A stretch of DNA of 7,782 nucleotides, taken from NCBI GenBank assembly GCA_001770785.1, contig MERZ01000078.1:8508-16289 (forward strand), read 5' to 3'. Below the pieces are notes generated by a model that saw only the letters and a list, made by a program, of their open reading frames with translations, ran no database searches and was not told the origin of the DNA. The number at the start of each line of letters is the position of its first letter. The first letter of the stretch is position 1. Below are positions 1 to 6,704 of the stretch, piece after piece. A program made the position numbers and the translations under genes. This DNA is from Burkholderiales bacterium RIFCSPHIGHO2_12_FULL_61_11. GTDB lineage: Bacteria > Pseudomonadota > Gammaproteobacteria > Burkholderiales > Burkholderiaceae_C.

Positions 1-297
1 GGCCGCCTGCTCGGACTGTTCCCGCTGGAGACGGCGGTGCACAAGATGACCGGACTGACGGCAAAGAACTTCGGCCTGAAGGACCGGGGCGTCCTGAAGG
101 AAGGCGCCTACGCCGACTTGACCCTGTTCGATGCCGACACGGTGGACGAGGTCGCCACCTATGAGAAGCCGATTGCGCCGGCACGCGGCATCGACACGGT
201 GATTGTCAATGGCGCCGTGGTCTGGCGCGATGGCCGCTCGACCGGCGCGCGCCCCGGGCGGGTACTGGCGCGTGAAACGCAAGACACGGGGAGCTGA
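1..297 (+). CDS. N-acyl-D-amino-acid deacylase (D-aminoacylase), C-terminal part
   Basis: The frame is open from base 1 to the TGA at 295-297, giving 98 residues; the rest of the gene lies upstream of the window. The visible part carries the usual C-terminal end of amidohydrolase-superfamily D-aminoacylases: an 'LETAVHKMTGLTAKNFGL' helix, then 'RGVLKEGAYADLTLFD', the stretch that returns the chain to the small beta-sandwich, and finally 'VIVNGAVVWRDGRSTGARPGR'. Family members hydrolyse N-acyl-D-amino acids to a free D-amino acid and a carboxylate in the cytoplasm. The catalytic zinc ligands lie upstream, so activity cannot be judged and the acyl-D-Asp, acyl-D-Glu or neutral specificity cannot be read. 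Only 1 nt separates its stop from the next start, so the two genes are almost certainly co-transcribed and translationally coupled. A dihydropyrimidinase/dihydroorotase-like relative is the main alternative. Confidence 0.85.
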   Translation, partial: GRLLGLFPLETAVHKMTGLTAKNFGLKDRGVLKEGAYADLTLFDADTVDEVATYEKPIAPARGIDTVIVNGAVVWRDGRSTGARPGRVLARETQDTGS

Positions 298-298
298 G

Positions 299-1438
299 AT
301 GCCGAAACAAGTTCTGGAGCAGCTGGAAACACCGGCGCTGATTCTTGATGAGGCCCGGATGGACCGCAACATCGAGCGCATGCGCAGCCAGATGCGTCGT
401 CTCGGGGTCTCGTTCCGCCCGCACGTCAAGACCAACAAGTGCATCGATGTGGCGCGTCGGCTGATGGAAACACCCGAAGGCCCGATCACGGTCTCCACCC
501 TGCTGGAGGCCGAGTACTTCGCGGCGCATGGGGTCAAGGACATCCTGTACGCCGTCTGCATCGCGCCGAACAAGCTCGACCATGTGATGGCCGTGCAGGA
601 CAAGGGCGTGCAGCTGTCGCTCCTCCTGGACAGCATGGAGACCGCCGGGATTCTGGCTGAGCGGGCCAAGGCGGCACAGCGGCACTTCGATGTCCTGATC
701 GAGATCGATTCGGACGGTCACCGTTCGGGCGTGACGCCCGATGCGGCCGAGCTCGTCGAGATCGGCCAGTTCCTCGAGGGCACCGGCATTTCGCTGAAAG
801 GGGTGCTGACCCATGCCGGAAGCTCCTACGCCTGCCGATCCGTGGCCGCGATTCGCGCCATGGCCGAGCAGGAGCGTGCCGCCGTCGTTCATGCGGCCGA
901 TCGGCTGCGCGCGGCGGGCATGGCGTGCCCGGTGGTCAGCATGGGTTCGACGCCGACCGCGCTGTTCGCCGAGCATCTGGAGGGCGTGACAGAGGTGCGT
1001 GCCGGCGTGTTCGTCTTCTTCGATCTGGTGATGGCCGGCATCAATGTCTGCCAGGTGGACGACATCGCCCTGTCGGTCCTGGCCACGGTGATCGGGCACC
1101 AGCGCGAAAAAGGCTGGACCATTCTTGATGCCGGATGGATGGCCATGTCGCGTGACCGCGGCACGGCCAATCAGCCAGTGGACCAGGGTTATGGCGTCGT
1201 CTGTGACCTTGATGGCCGGCCGCTGGACGACTTCATTCTGGTGGGGGCCAACCAGGAGCACGGCATCATGGCGCACCGATCCGGCAAGGTGGACACCGCG
1301 CGGCATCTGCCGGTGGGCACCCAGGTGCGGATCCTGCCCAACCATGCGTGTTCCACCGCTGCGCAGTACGGTCATTACAACGTGCTGGGACCGGGTCACG
1401 AGATCACCGCGACCTGGCAGCGTTTCAGCGGCTGGTGA
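299..1438 (+). CDS. D-serine dehydratase-like Zn/PLP enzyme, probable D-threo-3-hydroxyaspartate dehydratase
   Basis: This is a 379-residue fold-type III PLP enzyme (alanine racemase N-terminal barrel plus D-serine dehydratase-like C-terminal domain). The Schiff-base lysine is K44 in 'RPHVKTNK'. H349 and C351 in 'LPNHACSTAAQ' are the pair that binds the catalytic zinc in this family. Other family blocks are 'VSTLLEAEYFA' (65-75), 'THAGSSY' (171-177), 'VSMGSTPT' (213-220) and 'GANQEHGIM' (316-324). From memory, without alignment, 'VRAGVFVFFDLVM' and 'DAGWMAMSRDRGTA' match the Delftia D-threo-3-hydroxyaspartate dehydratase (about 380 residues) better than D-threonine aldolase or chicken D-serine dehydratase. 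The dehydratase gives oxaloacetate and ammonia through an enamine/imine. ATG 299 is chosen over an upstream extension to 203 because GGGGAG (288-293) sits 5 nt before it and the protein then begins like the family. D-serine or D-threonine dehydration and beta-hydroxyaspartate aldolase (BhcC-like) activity remain alternatives. Confidence 0.85.
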   Translation: MPKQVLEQLETPALILDEARMDRNIERMRSQMRRLGVSFRPHVKTNKCIDVARRLMETPEGPITVSTLLEAEYFAAHGVKDILYAVCIAPNKLDHVMAVQDKGVQLSLLLDSMETAGILAERAKAAQRHFDVLIEIDSDGHRSGVTPDAAELVEIGQFLEGTGISLKGVLTHAGSSYACRSVAAIRAMAEQERAAVVHAADRLRAAGMACPVVSMGSTPTALFAEHLEGVTEVRAGVFVFFDLVMAGINVCQVDDIALSVLATVIGHQREKGWTILDAGWMAMSRDRGTANQPVDQGYGVVCDLDGRPLDDFILVGANQEHGIMAHRSGKVDTARHLPVGTQVRILPNHACSTAAQYGHYNVLGPGHEITATWQRFSGW

Positions 1439-1461
1439 AGCCAGTAAGAAAGGAAGACAAC

Positions 1462-2433
1462 ATGTTGGTGATTTCCGAAGAGGACGCCCGTGCCCTGGTG
1501 AGCGTTGAAGATGCCATTGCCGCGGTCGAAAAAACCTTCGCCGCCATGGCGCGCGGCGAAGCCCGCAATTACCCTGTCGTGCGCGAAGTGGTGGGCTATC
1601 AGGATGCGGTGTTCGGCGTCAAGACCGGCTGTGACACCAGCGCGCCCATTCTTGGCCTCAAGGCAGGCGGTTACTGGCCGCACAATCTGACCCAGGGTCT
1701 GACCAATCACCAGTCCTCGACCTTGCTGTTCGATCCGGAGACGGGGCGCGCCTCAGCCCTGGTCAGCGCCAATTACCTGACCGGGGTGCGTACCGGCGCT
1801 GCCAGCGCCATCGCCACCAGGTATCTGTCACGCCCGGACAGCAGCGTGCTCGGCATCATCGGCACCGGTGCCCAGTCGGCCTACCAGTTGCGCGCTACCC
1901 TGGCCGTGCGCCCGATCCGCAAGGTCTACGCCTGGGATCCCTCTGCGGAAAATATCGCGACTTTCGGCCGCATGGTGGCGGAACTGGGACTGGAGTATGC
2001 CCCGCAATCCGACTGTCAGGCCGTGGCGGCCAACGCCGACATCCTGATCACCGTGACGCCCTCGCAGCGGGCCCTGGTAGAAAAATCCTGGGTGCGCGCC
2101 GGCACCCATATCAGCGCCATGGGGGCCGACACCAAGGGCAAGCAGGAATTGGATCCTGCCTTGGTGGCAAGTGCCGCCCTGTTCGTCGATGAGGCCGCAC
2201 AGGCCATCACCATCGGCGAATGCCAGCATGCCTTTAATGCCGGGCTGATCACGGAGCAGAGCTTGCGCGGCAGCATCGGCGCGGTCATCGCGGGGCTCTG
2301 CGATGGCCGGCGTACAGCACGGGAAATCACCCTCTTCGATGGCACCGGTGTGGCCTTGCAGGACCTGGTGGTGGCTGACCTCGCCCTGCGCCTGGCCGCA
2401 AAGCGGGGGCTGGGCTCCCGCGTCGAATATTAA
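1462..2433 (+). CDS. Ornithine cyclodeaminase/mu-crystallin family reductase, iminosuccinate reductase (BhcD)-like
   Basis: This is a 323-residue protein of normal length for the family. It has a Rossmann dinucleotide site 'GIIGTGAQSA' at 131-140 (G131, G134, G136). K67 in 'LGLKAGGYW' and R110 in 'LTGVRTGAAS' sit at the usual substrate-carboxylate-binding places. D223 in 'GADTKGKQEL' corresponds to the catalytic aspartate region of ornithine cyclodeaminase. The C-terminal 'FDGTGVALQD' (292-301) is also typical. The stretch 'YPVVREVVGYQDAVFGVK' with 'YWPHNL...GLTNHQSS' (71-86) is, from memory, the hallmark of the BhcD branch, which reduces iminosuccinate to L-aspartate with NAD(P)H. No alignment was run. 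AGGA (1451-1454) lies 7 nt before the ATG, and the gene starts 23 nt after the dehydratase, so the two are one operon. Alternatives within the fold are alanine dehydrogenase, ketimine or pyrroline-2-carboxylate reductase, or true ornithine cyclodeaminase. Confidence 0.85.
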   Translation: MLVISEEDARALVSVEDAIAAVEKTFAAMARGEARNYPVVREVVGYQDAVFGVKTGCDTSAPILGLKAGGYWPHNLTQGLTNHQSSTLLFDPETGRASALVSANYLTGVRTGAASAIATRYLSRPDSSVLGIIGTGAQSAYQLRATLAVRPIRKVYAWDPSAENIATFGRMVAELGLEYAPQSDCQAVAANADILITVTPSQRALVEKSWVRAGTHISAMGADTKGKQELDPALVASAALFVDEAAQAITIGECQHAFNAGLITEQSLRGSIGAVIAGLCDGRRTAREITLFDGTGVALQDLVVADLALRLAAKRGLGSRVEY

Positions 2434-2542
2434 TCGTCGGCGTCGCCAATGAAGTCTTGGGCTGTTCCATCGGCAATGCGGCTAATGACGCCAGCCTCCG
2501 TGCTCAAGGCGGCCTGACGATTTGATTTTTCTGGAGTCTGCA
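2434..2542 (+). other. Intergenic gap between reductase and TRAP genes
   Basis: This is 109 nt without a supportable gene. I see no clear stem followed by a T-run. The T-rich stretch at 2521-2530 has no stem in front of it, so it does not look like an intrinsic terminator. Transcription could therefore run from the enzyme genes into the TRAP genes, or a promoter could lie here; no convincing -35/-10 pair is visible. Confidence 0.5.
2533..2536 (+). promoter_or_regulatory. Ribosome binding site deciding a TTG start for the TRAP small subunit
   Basis: GGAG stands 6 nt before TTG 2543. The other upstream candidate, TTG 2522, has no purine-rich site and would place this GGAG inside the coding frame. 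No ATG occurs in frame until well inside the first membrane helix, so TTG 2543 is the best start. Confidence 0.7.
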
Positions 2543-3088
2543 TTGCAAAAGAGTATTCATTTTTTCTTCAAGTTGCTCGAACTGCTGATCGTCGTGTGCA
2601 TGGTAGCCATGGTCATCATGGTGTTCGGCAACGTGGTGCTGCGCTACGGCTTCAACTCAGGCATTGATATTTCTGACGAAATGTCCCGCTACAGCTTCAT
2701 CTGGCTCACCTATATCGGCGCCATGGTCGCCATGCGCGAAAAAGGGCATCTGGGCGTGGACACGCTGGTCAAGCATCTGGGCATAGGGGGCAAGAAGCTG
2801 TGCCTGTTCCTCAGCGAGGCGCTCATGCTGGGATGCAACGTGCTGTTTTTTGTCGGCACCTGGAAGATGCATGAGCTACAGGTCACCAACGTGTCGCCAG
2901 TGGTCGGTCTCTCGATGATCTGGGTCTATGGCATCGGCTACGTCGTGGGCAGCGTCATGGGGATCATGAACCTCAATGTACTTTACCGCCTGCTGACCGG
3001 CCGGCTGCGCGAGGACGAGCTGGTTCAGGTGATTGAGACCGAGGGCCTGGCGGACGTCGAAAAACAAATCAGGGAGATCAAGGCATGA
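2543..3088 (+). CDS. dctQ: TRAP transporter small membrane subunit (DctQ family)
   Basis: This is a 181-residue integral membrane protein with four hydrophobic segments at about 8-30, 50-64, 85-105 and 120-146, the expected DctQ topology. The family motif E-x2-R-x4-W is present as E46, R49 and W54, followed by 'HLGVD' (69-73). It pairs with the large subunit in the inner membrane to form the ion-gradient-driven (usually sodium) TRAP permease, where it holds the complex together. The charged C-terminus (about 152-181) faces the cytoplasm by family topology. The start is a TTG codon set by GGAG at 2533-2536. The gene ends in an ATGA overlap with the next one, so subunit stoichiometry is probably translationally coupled. 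Family assignment is firm; the transported substrate cannot be read from this subunit. Confidence 0.92.
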   Translation: MQKSIHFFFKLLELLIVVCMVAMVIMVFGNVVLRYGFNSGIDISDEMSRYSFIWLTYIGAMVAMREKGHLGVDTLVKHLGIGGKKLCLFLSEALMLGCNVLFFVGTWKMHELQVTNVSPVVGLSMIWVYGIGYVVGSVMGIMNLNVLYRLLTGRLREDELVQVIETEGLADVEKQIREIKA

Positions 3089-4383
3089 CGGTCACGGTAT
3101 TCATCGTCAGCCTGCTGGCCGCCATGGGCATCGGCATGCCCATCGCCTATGCCTTGCTCGTTTGTGGCCTGACGCTGATGGCCTTCCTGGCGGCGACCAG
3201 CGGGCTGGTGGCTTTTGACAGCCAGATTCTGGCGCAGCGGTTTGTCGATGGCGCTGACAACTTCCCGCTGCTGGCCGTGCCGTTTTTCATGCTCGCCGGC
3301 GAATTCATGAACGCCGGCGGCTTGAGTCGGCGCATTGTCAACCTGGCCATGGCCTGGGTCGGCCACCTGCGGGGCGGGCTGGGTTATGTCACGGTGCTTG
3401 CCGCCGTGGTCATGGCATCGCTATCGGGCTCTGCCGTGGCCGATACGGCAGCGCTGGCGGCCCTGCTCATTCCCATGATGCGGGCGGCGGGCTACAACAT
3501 CAGCCGCTCAGCCGGTCTGATCTCATCGGGCGGCATCATCGCCCCCGTTATTCCGCCCTCCATCGGCATGATTATTTTCGGGGTGGCGGGCAACGTCTCC
3601 ATCACCAAGCTGTTTCTGGCCGGCATCGTGCCGGGGGTGCTGATGGGCGCTGCCGTCGGCCTCACCTGGTGGTGGCTGGCGAAAAAGGAAAACGTTCTTC
3701 CTGCAACCAAAATCGGGATGCCGCAGCGCCTGAAAATCACCGCTGAAGGAAGCCTTGCGCTGGCCCTGCCCGTCATCATCATAGGCGGCATGAAGTTCGG
3801 CGTATTCACACCGACCGAGGCGGCTGTGGTGGCGGCGGTCTACAGTTTTGCGGTGGGCATGTTTGTCTACCGTGAACTGAAAGTTTCCGAGCTTTACCGA
3901 CTGGTGCTGGCGGCGGGCAAGACGACGGCGGTGGTGATGTTTCTGGTGGCCGCGGCCATGGTCAGTGCGTGGCTCATCACGGTAGCCAACATTCCGACGG
4001 AAGTTGCGGAAATGCTGGGGCCCTTCATGGACAACAAGATGCTGCTGATGCTCATCATGATGGTGCTGATCGTGGTGGTCGGCACGGCGCTCGATTTCAC
4101 GCCGACGGTGCTGATCCTCACGCCGGTGCTGATGCCTGTGGTGCTCAAGGCCGGCATCGATCCGGTTTATTTTGGCGTGATGTTCATCATGAACAACGCC
4201 ATCGGCCTGATCACGCCACCGGTGGGCACAGTGCTCAACGTCGTGTGTGGTGTGGCAAAAATCAGCATGGATGACGCCTTCAAGGGCGTGCTGCCTTTCC
4301 TGCTGGCCCAGCTGGCCGTTCTTTTCCTGCTGGTTCTTTTTCCCCAAATCGTCACTGTGCCACTTCACTGGTGGATGCGCTGA
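3085..4383 (+). CDS. dctM: TRAP transporter large membrane subunit (DctM family)
   Basis: This is a 432-residue polytopic protein, full length for DctM, with about 11-12 hydrophobic segments across its whole length. Family signatures are clear: 'SGSAVADTAALAALLIPMM' in the first half, 'GIIAPVIPPSIGMIIFG' shortly after, 'FTPTEAAVVAAVYS' in the middle, and 'NNAIGLITPPVGTVLN' near the C-terminus. The two pseudo-symmetric proline hairpins (IPPS and TPPVG) belong to the elevator-type transport domain of the ion transporter superfamily and form the ion and substrate sites. ATG 3085 overlaps the previous stop by 4 nt, with AGGGAG at 3071-3076 as its ribosome binding site. The protein acts in the inner membrane with the small subunit and receives substrate from the periplasmic protein encoded next. 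It is intact, with no frameshift. Confidence 0.95.
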   Translation: MTVTVFIVSLLAAMGIGMPIAYALLVCGLTLMAFLAATSGLVAFDSQILAQRFVDGADNFPLLAVPFFMLAGEFMNAGGLSRRIVNLAMAWVGHLRGGLGYVTVLAAVVMASLSGSAVADTAALAALLIPMMRAAGYNISRSAGLISSGGIIAPVIPPSIGMIIFGVAGNVSITKLFLAGIVPGVLMGAAVGLTWWWLAKKENVLPATKIGMPQRLKITAEGSLALALPVIIIGGMKFGVFTPTEAAVVAAVYSFAVGMFVYRELKVSELYRLVLAAGKTTAVVMFLVAAAMVSAWLITVANIPTEVAEMLGPFMDNKMLLMLIMMVLIVVVGTALDFTPTVLILTPVLMPVVLKAGIDPVYFGVMFIMNNAIGLITPPVGTVLNVVCGVAKISMDDAFKGVLPFLLAQLAVLFLLVLFPQIVTVPLHWWMR

Positions 4384-4416
4384 CGAGGTTTTCCCCGCGT
4401 CAATAGCAACAGTAAG

Positions 4417-4450
<34 letters not shown>

Positions 4451-4485
4451 AAGTCATCAATCGTCAACAGTCCAATCGCAATTTT

Positions 4486-4490
4486 AGGAG
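4486..4490 (+). promoter_or_regulatory. Strong ribosome binding site of dctP
   Basis: AGGAG lies 5 nt before ATG 4496. It is the best Shine-Dalgarno match of the TRAP block, consistent with the binding protein being needed in excess over the membrane subunits. Confidence 0.8.
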
Positions 4491-4495
4491 ACAAC

Positions 4496-5506
4496 ATGTT
4501 CAAACGTAGAACCCTCGTATCAGCCCTCGCCGGCGCAGCCTTGCTGGTGGCGACTTCAGCCTTCGCCCAGTACGCCGAGCGAACCATCAAATGGACCAAC
4601 GGCGTGAACGAAGACCACTCAGTCGGACTGGGCGTCAAGAAGATGCAGGAGGTGCTCAATGCCAAGACCGGCGGCAAGATCAAGATCAATGCTTTCTGGG
4701 GCGGCTCCGCGGGTGGTGACCTTGCTGGTGCCCAGGCTACGCGTGCGGGTACGCAGGAGATCGTGTGCACGTCCGGCTCGGCATTGGTGGGTATCGTCAA
4801 GGAACTGGGCGTGTTTGACCTGCCTTTCCTGTTTGCCAACGAAAAAGAAGCCTATGCCGTGCTCGATGGCCCGGCTGGCCAGTACTTCAACAAAAAACTG
4901 GAAGCTGCCGGTCTCGTGAATCTGGCCTACTGGGAAAATGGCTTTCGCAACCTGACCAACAGCAAACGCCAGGTTAGCAAAGCCGAAGACTTTGACGGCA
5001 TGAAAATACGCATCATGCAGAACACCATTTTCCTCGACACCTTCAAGACACTGGGCGCCAACCCCACGCCGATGGCCTTTGGGGAGGTATTCACCGCGCT
5101 GGAAACCAAGGCCATTGATGGTCAGGAAAACCCCTTTTCCACGATCGAGACAGCCAAACTCTATGAGGTCCAGAAGTATCTGTCGGTAACGCGTCATGCC
5201 TACTCACCCTTCTTTGTGCTTTACAGCAAGAAGCTGTGGGATCAGCTCAACCCGCAGGAGCAGGCCGTGCTGCGTGAAGCGGCCTTGGAAGGGCAGACGG
5301 TCCAGCGCGATGCAAGCCGAGCGCAGGATGAAAAGTCACTCGCCACGCTCAAGACAAGGGGTATGGTGGTCAGTGAGTTTTCTCCTGCAGAGAAGGCCCG
5401 CATTGTTGCCAAGCTAAAGCCGATCTATGACAAGCACGTGCCCAATATCGGCGCTGAGGCTGTTAACGTGGTCCTCGATGCCCTCAAGAAAGCACGAGGC
5501 GGCTGA
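4496..5506 (+). CDS. dctP: TRAP transporter periplasmic solute-binding protein (DctP family)
   Basis: This is a 336-residue protein with a Sec signal peptide: positive N-terminus (KRR, 3-5), hydrophobic core 7-20 and an A22-F23-A24 signal-peptidase I site before Q25. The mature part follows the DctP fold. R172 in 'GMKIRIMQN' is the conserved arginine that forms a salt bridge with the ligand carboxylate, and 'DGQENPFSTI' (208-217) is the ligand-pocket block of DctP proteins. 'GFRNLTNSKR' (149-158) adds further polar pocket residues. The protein captures a carboxylated solute in the periplasm and delivers it to the Q-M permease. The exact ligand cannot be read; co-location with D-amino-acid enzymes suggests a D-amino or hydroxy-amino dicarboxylate, or an N-acyl-D-amino acid (inference). 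It is the last gene before a strong terminator. Separation from dctM by a 112-nt gap with a repeat suggests its expression is set apart. Confidence 0.95.
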   Translation: MFKRRTLVSALAGAALLVATSAFAQYAERTIKWTNGVNEDHSVGLGVKKMQEVLNAKTGGKIKINAFWGGSAGGDLAGAQATRAGTQEIVCTSGSALVGIVKELGVFDLPFLFANEKEAYAVLDGPAGQYFNKKLEAAGLVNLAYWENGFRNLTNSKRQVSKAEDFDGMKIRIMQNTIFLDTFKTLGANPTPMAFGEVFTALETKAIDGQENPFSTIETAKLYEVQKYLSVTRHAYSPFFVLYSKKLWDQLNPQEQAVLREAALEGQTVQRDASRAQDEKSLATLKTRGMVVSEFSPAEKARIVAKLKPIYDKHVPNIGAEAVNVVLDALKKARGG

Positions 5507-5540
5507 TCCAGAACCGCTGCGTTGTTTGATATTTGATACC

Positions 5541-5574
5541 AGGCCGCCAGGGGCAACTCTCGCGGCCTTTTTTT
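5541..5574 (+). terminator. Intrinsic terminator after dctP
   Basis: A 7-bp GC-rich stem (AGGCCGC 5541-5547 with GCGGCCT 5562-5568) is followed by a run of seven T (5568-5574). After a C-C mismatch the hairpin continues with AGGG/CTCT (5549-5552 and 5557-5560, including one G-U pair), capped by GCAA (5553-5556), a GNRA-type tetraloop. It lies 34 nt after the dctP stop and closes the TRAP transcription unit. Confidence 0.93.
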
Positions 5575-5795
5575 CGAGTCTCACTTGGAGATCACTTGCC
5601 TTGAAACCATTCGTCTTGGGCGAAACCTTCATGGGTGGGCACCGGTTGAAGGCTATATCCATTCAACGATCAATCTGCCAGCGCACCCCATGACGCCCAC
5701 TCGGGCGCGTCCAACTGCCGTTGCCAGGTCAAAAGCCGACTAAAGTAACGCGCTTCAGTCCCGCTCTTTATCTCACAGAACCCAAAAGGCTACCC
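5575..5795 (+). other. Leader region upstream of the lysR gene
   Basis: This is 221 nt between the terminator and the LysR start with no supportable gene. It must contain the promoter of the regulator, since the terminator precedes it. A weak TTGCCA at 5721-5726 has no well-spaced -10 partner that I trust. A 23-bp dyad lies inside and is listed separately. Confidence 0.5.
5645..5667. promoter_or_regulatory. Candidate operator: inverted repeat GTTGAA-N11-TTCAAC
   Basis: Perfect 6-bp arms (5645-5650 and 5662-5667) are separated by an 11-bp AT-leaning spacer, about one helical turn between arms. It lies 128 nt before the LysR start, in the only region where that gene's promoter can be. LysR-type regulators bind interrupted dyads of about this size, often with an ACTG-poor core, so autoregulation is plausible but not shown. 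No second copy was seen in front of dctQ or dctP. Confidence 0.4.
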
Positions 5796-6704
5796 ATGTC
5801 CAACGACGTCATCGACCTGCGGTTCTTCGTTGCCGTCACTGAAAGTGGCTCGCTGGCTGAAGCCGCGCGGCGCATGGACGTCACGCCATCGGCGGTCTCG
5901 CAACGGCTGCGGCAACTCGAGACCCGCCTGAACCTGCACCTGATCCACCGCAGCACCCGGCGCTTCAGCCTCACGGAGGAGGGCAACCTTTTTTATGCCA
6001 GGGCGGTTGAGCTGCTTGCAGAACTCGATGATCTGATCGACAGCCTGCGCATGCGCTCGGGAGAGGTCGCCGGGACGCTGCATGTTCGCGGCTCCCTCGG
6101 TTTTGGTCGGCACTATCTGGCGCCCGCCATTGCCGATTTCCATACCCTGCACCCCAAGCTCATGGTGTCCTTGACGCTCAGCGATGTGGTGTCGATGGCC
6201 GATGCCAACCGCTTCGACATGATCGTGCACATCGGCAAACTCACCGATTCGAGCATGGTCGCCTATCCGATCGCACCCAATGCACGTTTCGTCTGTGCCT
6301 CACCCGACTACCTGGCCAGCCATCCGGCGCCGCACCAGCCGCAGGAACTGGCGGCCCACCATTGCATCGTGCTGCGGGAGAACGAGGAAGACGTCACCCT
6401 GTGGCGCTTCCGGAAAAACCGCAAGGAGGTGTCGATCCGGGTGCCGGCGATACTGAGCAGCAATGATGGCGACGTGGTGCGGCAGTGGGCGCTCCGGGGC
6501 AAGGGCCTGATCATGCGTTCGGAGTGGGACGTGGCCGAGTGCCTGGCCACAGGCCGCCTGGTGCGCGTGCTGCAAGACTGGCAGCTGCCCAATGCCGACA
6601 TCGTGGCCCTGGTGGCCCAGCGTCGTGGCATGTCGGGGCGCGTAAAGCTGTTTCTGTCCTTCCTGCAGGCGCGCTTCAAGCCTGCGCCGCCGTGGCGGCT
6701 GTAA
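5796..6704 (+). CDS. LysR-type transcriptional regulator
   Basis: This is a 302-residue protein of typical LTTR length. The N-terminal winged helix-turn-helix spans about 5-62, with the HTH at 18-37 ('GSLAEAARRMDVTPSAVSQR') and the wing 'HRSTRRFSLTEEG' (51-63). The linker helix covers about 64-88, and the rest is the periplasmic-binding-protein-like effector domain of the CrgA-like group. ATG 5796 is preferred to the in-frame TTG 5721 because AAGG (5786-5789) lies 6 nt before it and the HTH then begins at the normal distance. The gene is on the same strand as the TRAP genes, beyond a terminator, rather than divergent as is usual for LTTRs. Its target could therefore be the upstream cluster, the downstream MFS gene or itself. 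The effector is unknown; a substrate or intermediate of the D-amino-acid cluster is a guess from position. Confidence 0.93.
   Translation: MSNDVIDLRFFVAVTESGSLAEAARRMDVTPSAVSQRLRQLETRLNLHLIHRSTRRFSLTEEGNLFYARAVELLAELDDLIDSLRMRSGEVAGTLHVRGSLGFGRHYLAPAIADFHTLHPKLMVSLTLSDVVSMADANRFDMIVHIGKLTDSSMVAYPIAPNARFVCASPDYLASHPAPHQPQELAAHHCIVLRENEEDVTLWRFRKNRKEVSIRVPAILSSNDGDVVRQWALRGKGLIMRSEWDVAECLATGRLVRVLQDWQLPNADIVALVAQRRGMSGRVKLFLSFLQARFKPAPPWRL

Noticed and set aside
203..298. N-terminal extension of the dehydratase from 203
   Set aside because: The extra residues overlap the deacylase gene in another frame, and the ATG at 299 has a good ribosome binding site and a family-like N-terminus.
206..1399. 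Long open frame on the minus strand opposite the dehydratase gene
   Set aside because: Its translation is rich in His, Arg and Gly with no recognisable motif, and it lies wholly antisense to a gene with clear catalytic residues; it is a by-product of high GC.
1348..1461. N-terminal extension of the reductase from 1348
   Set aside because: It would overlap the dehydratase end; ATG 1462 has AGGA at the right distance and the family start 'MLVISEEDARALV'.
299..2433. A complete beta-hydroxyaspartate cycle (bhcABCD) cluster
   Set aside because: No aminotransferase (BhcA) or serine/threonine-dehydratase-type BhcB is visible, and the PLP enzyme looks more like the D-threo dehydratase than BhcC, so only a partial resemblance is claimed.
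2511..2530. T-rich stretch before dctQ as an intrinsic terminator
   Set aside because: No adequate GC-rich stem stands immediately before the T residues.
3523..4368. Long His/Asp-rich minus-strand frame opposite dctM
   Set aside because: The composition is the complement of hydrophobic membrane codons (CAT, CAC, GAT); no family features are seen.
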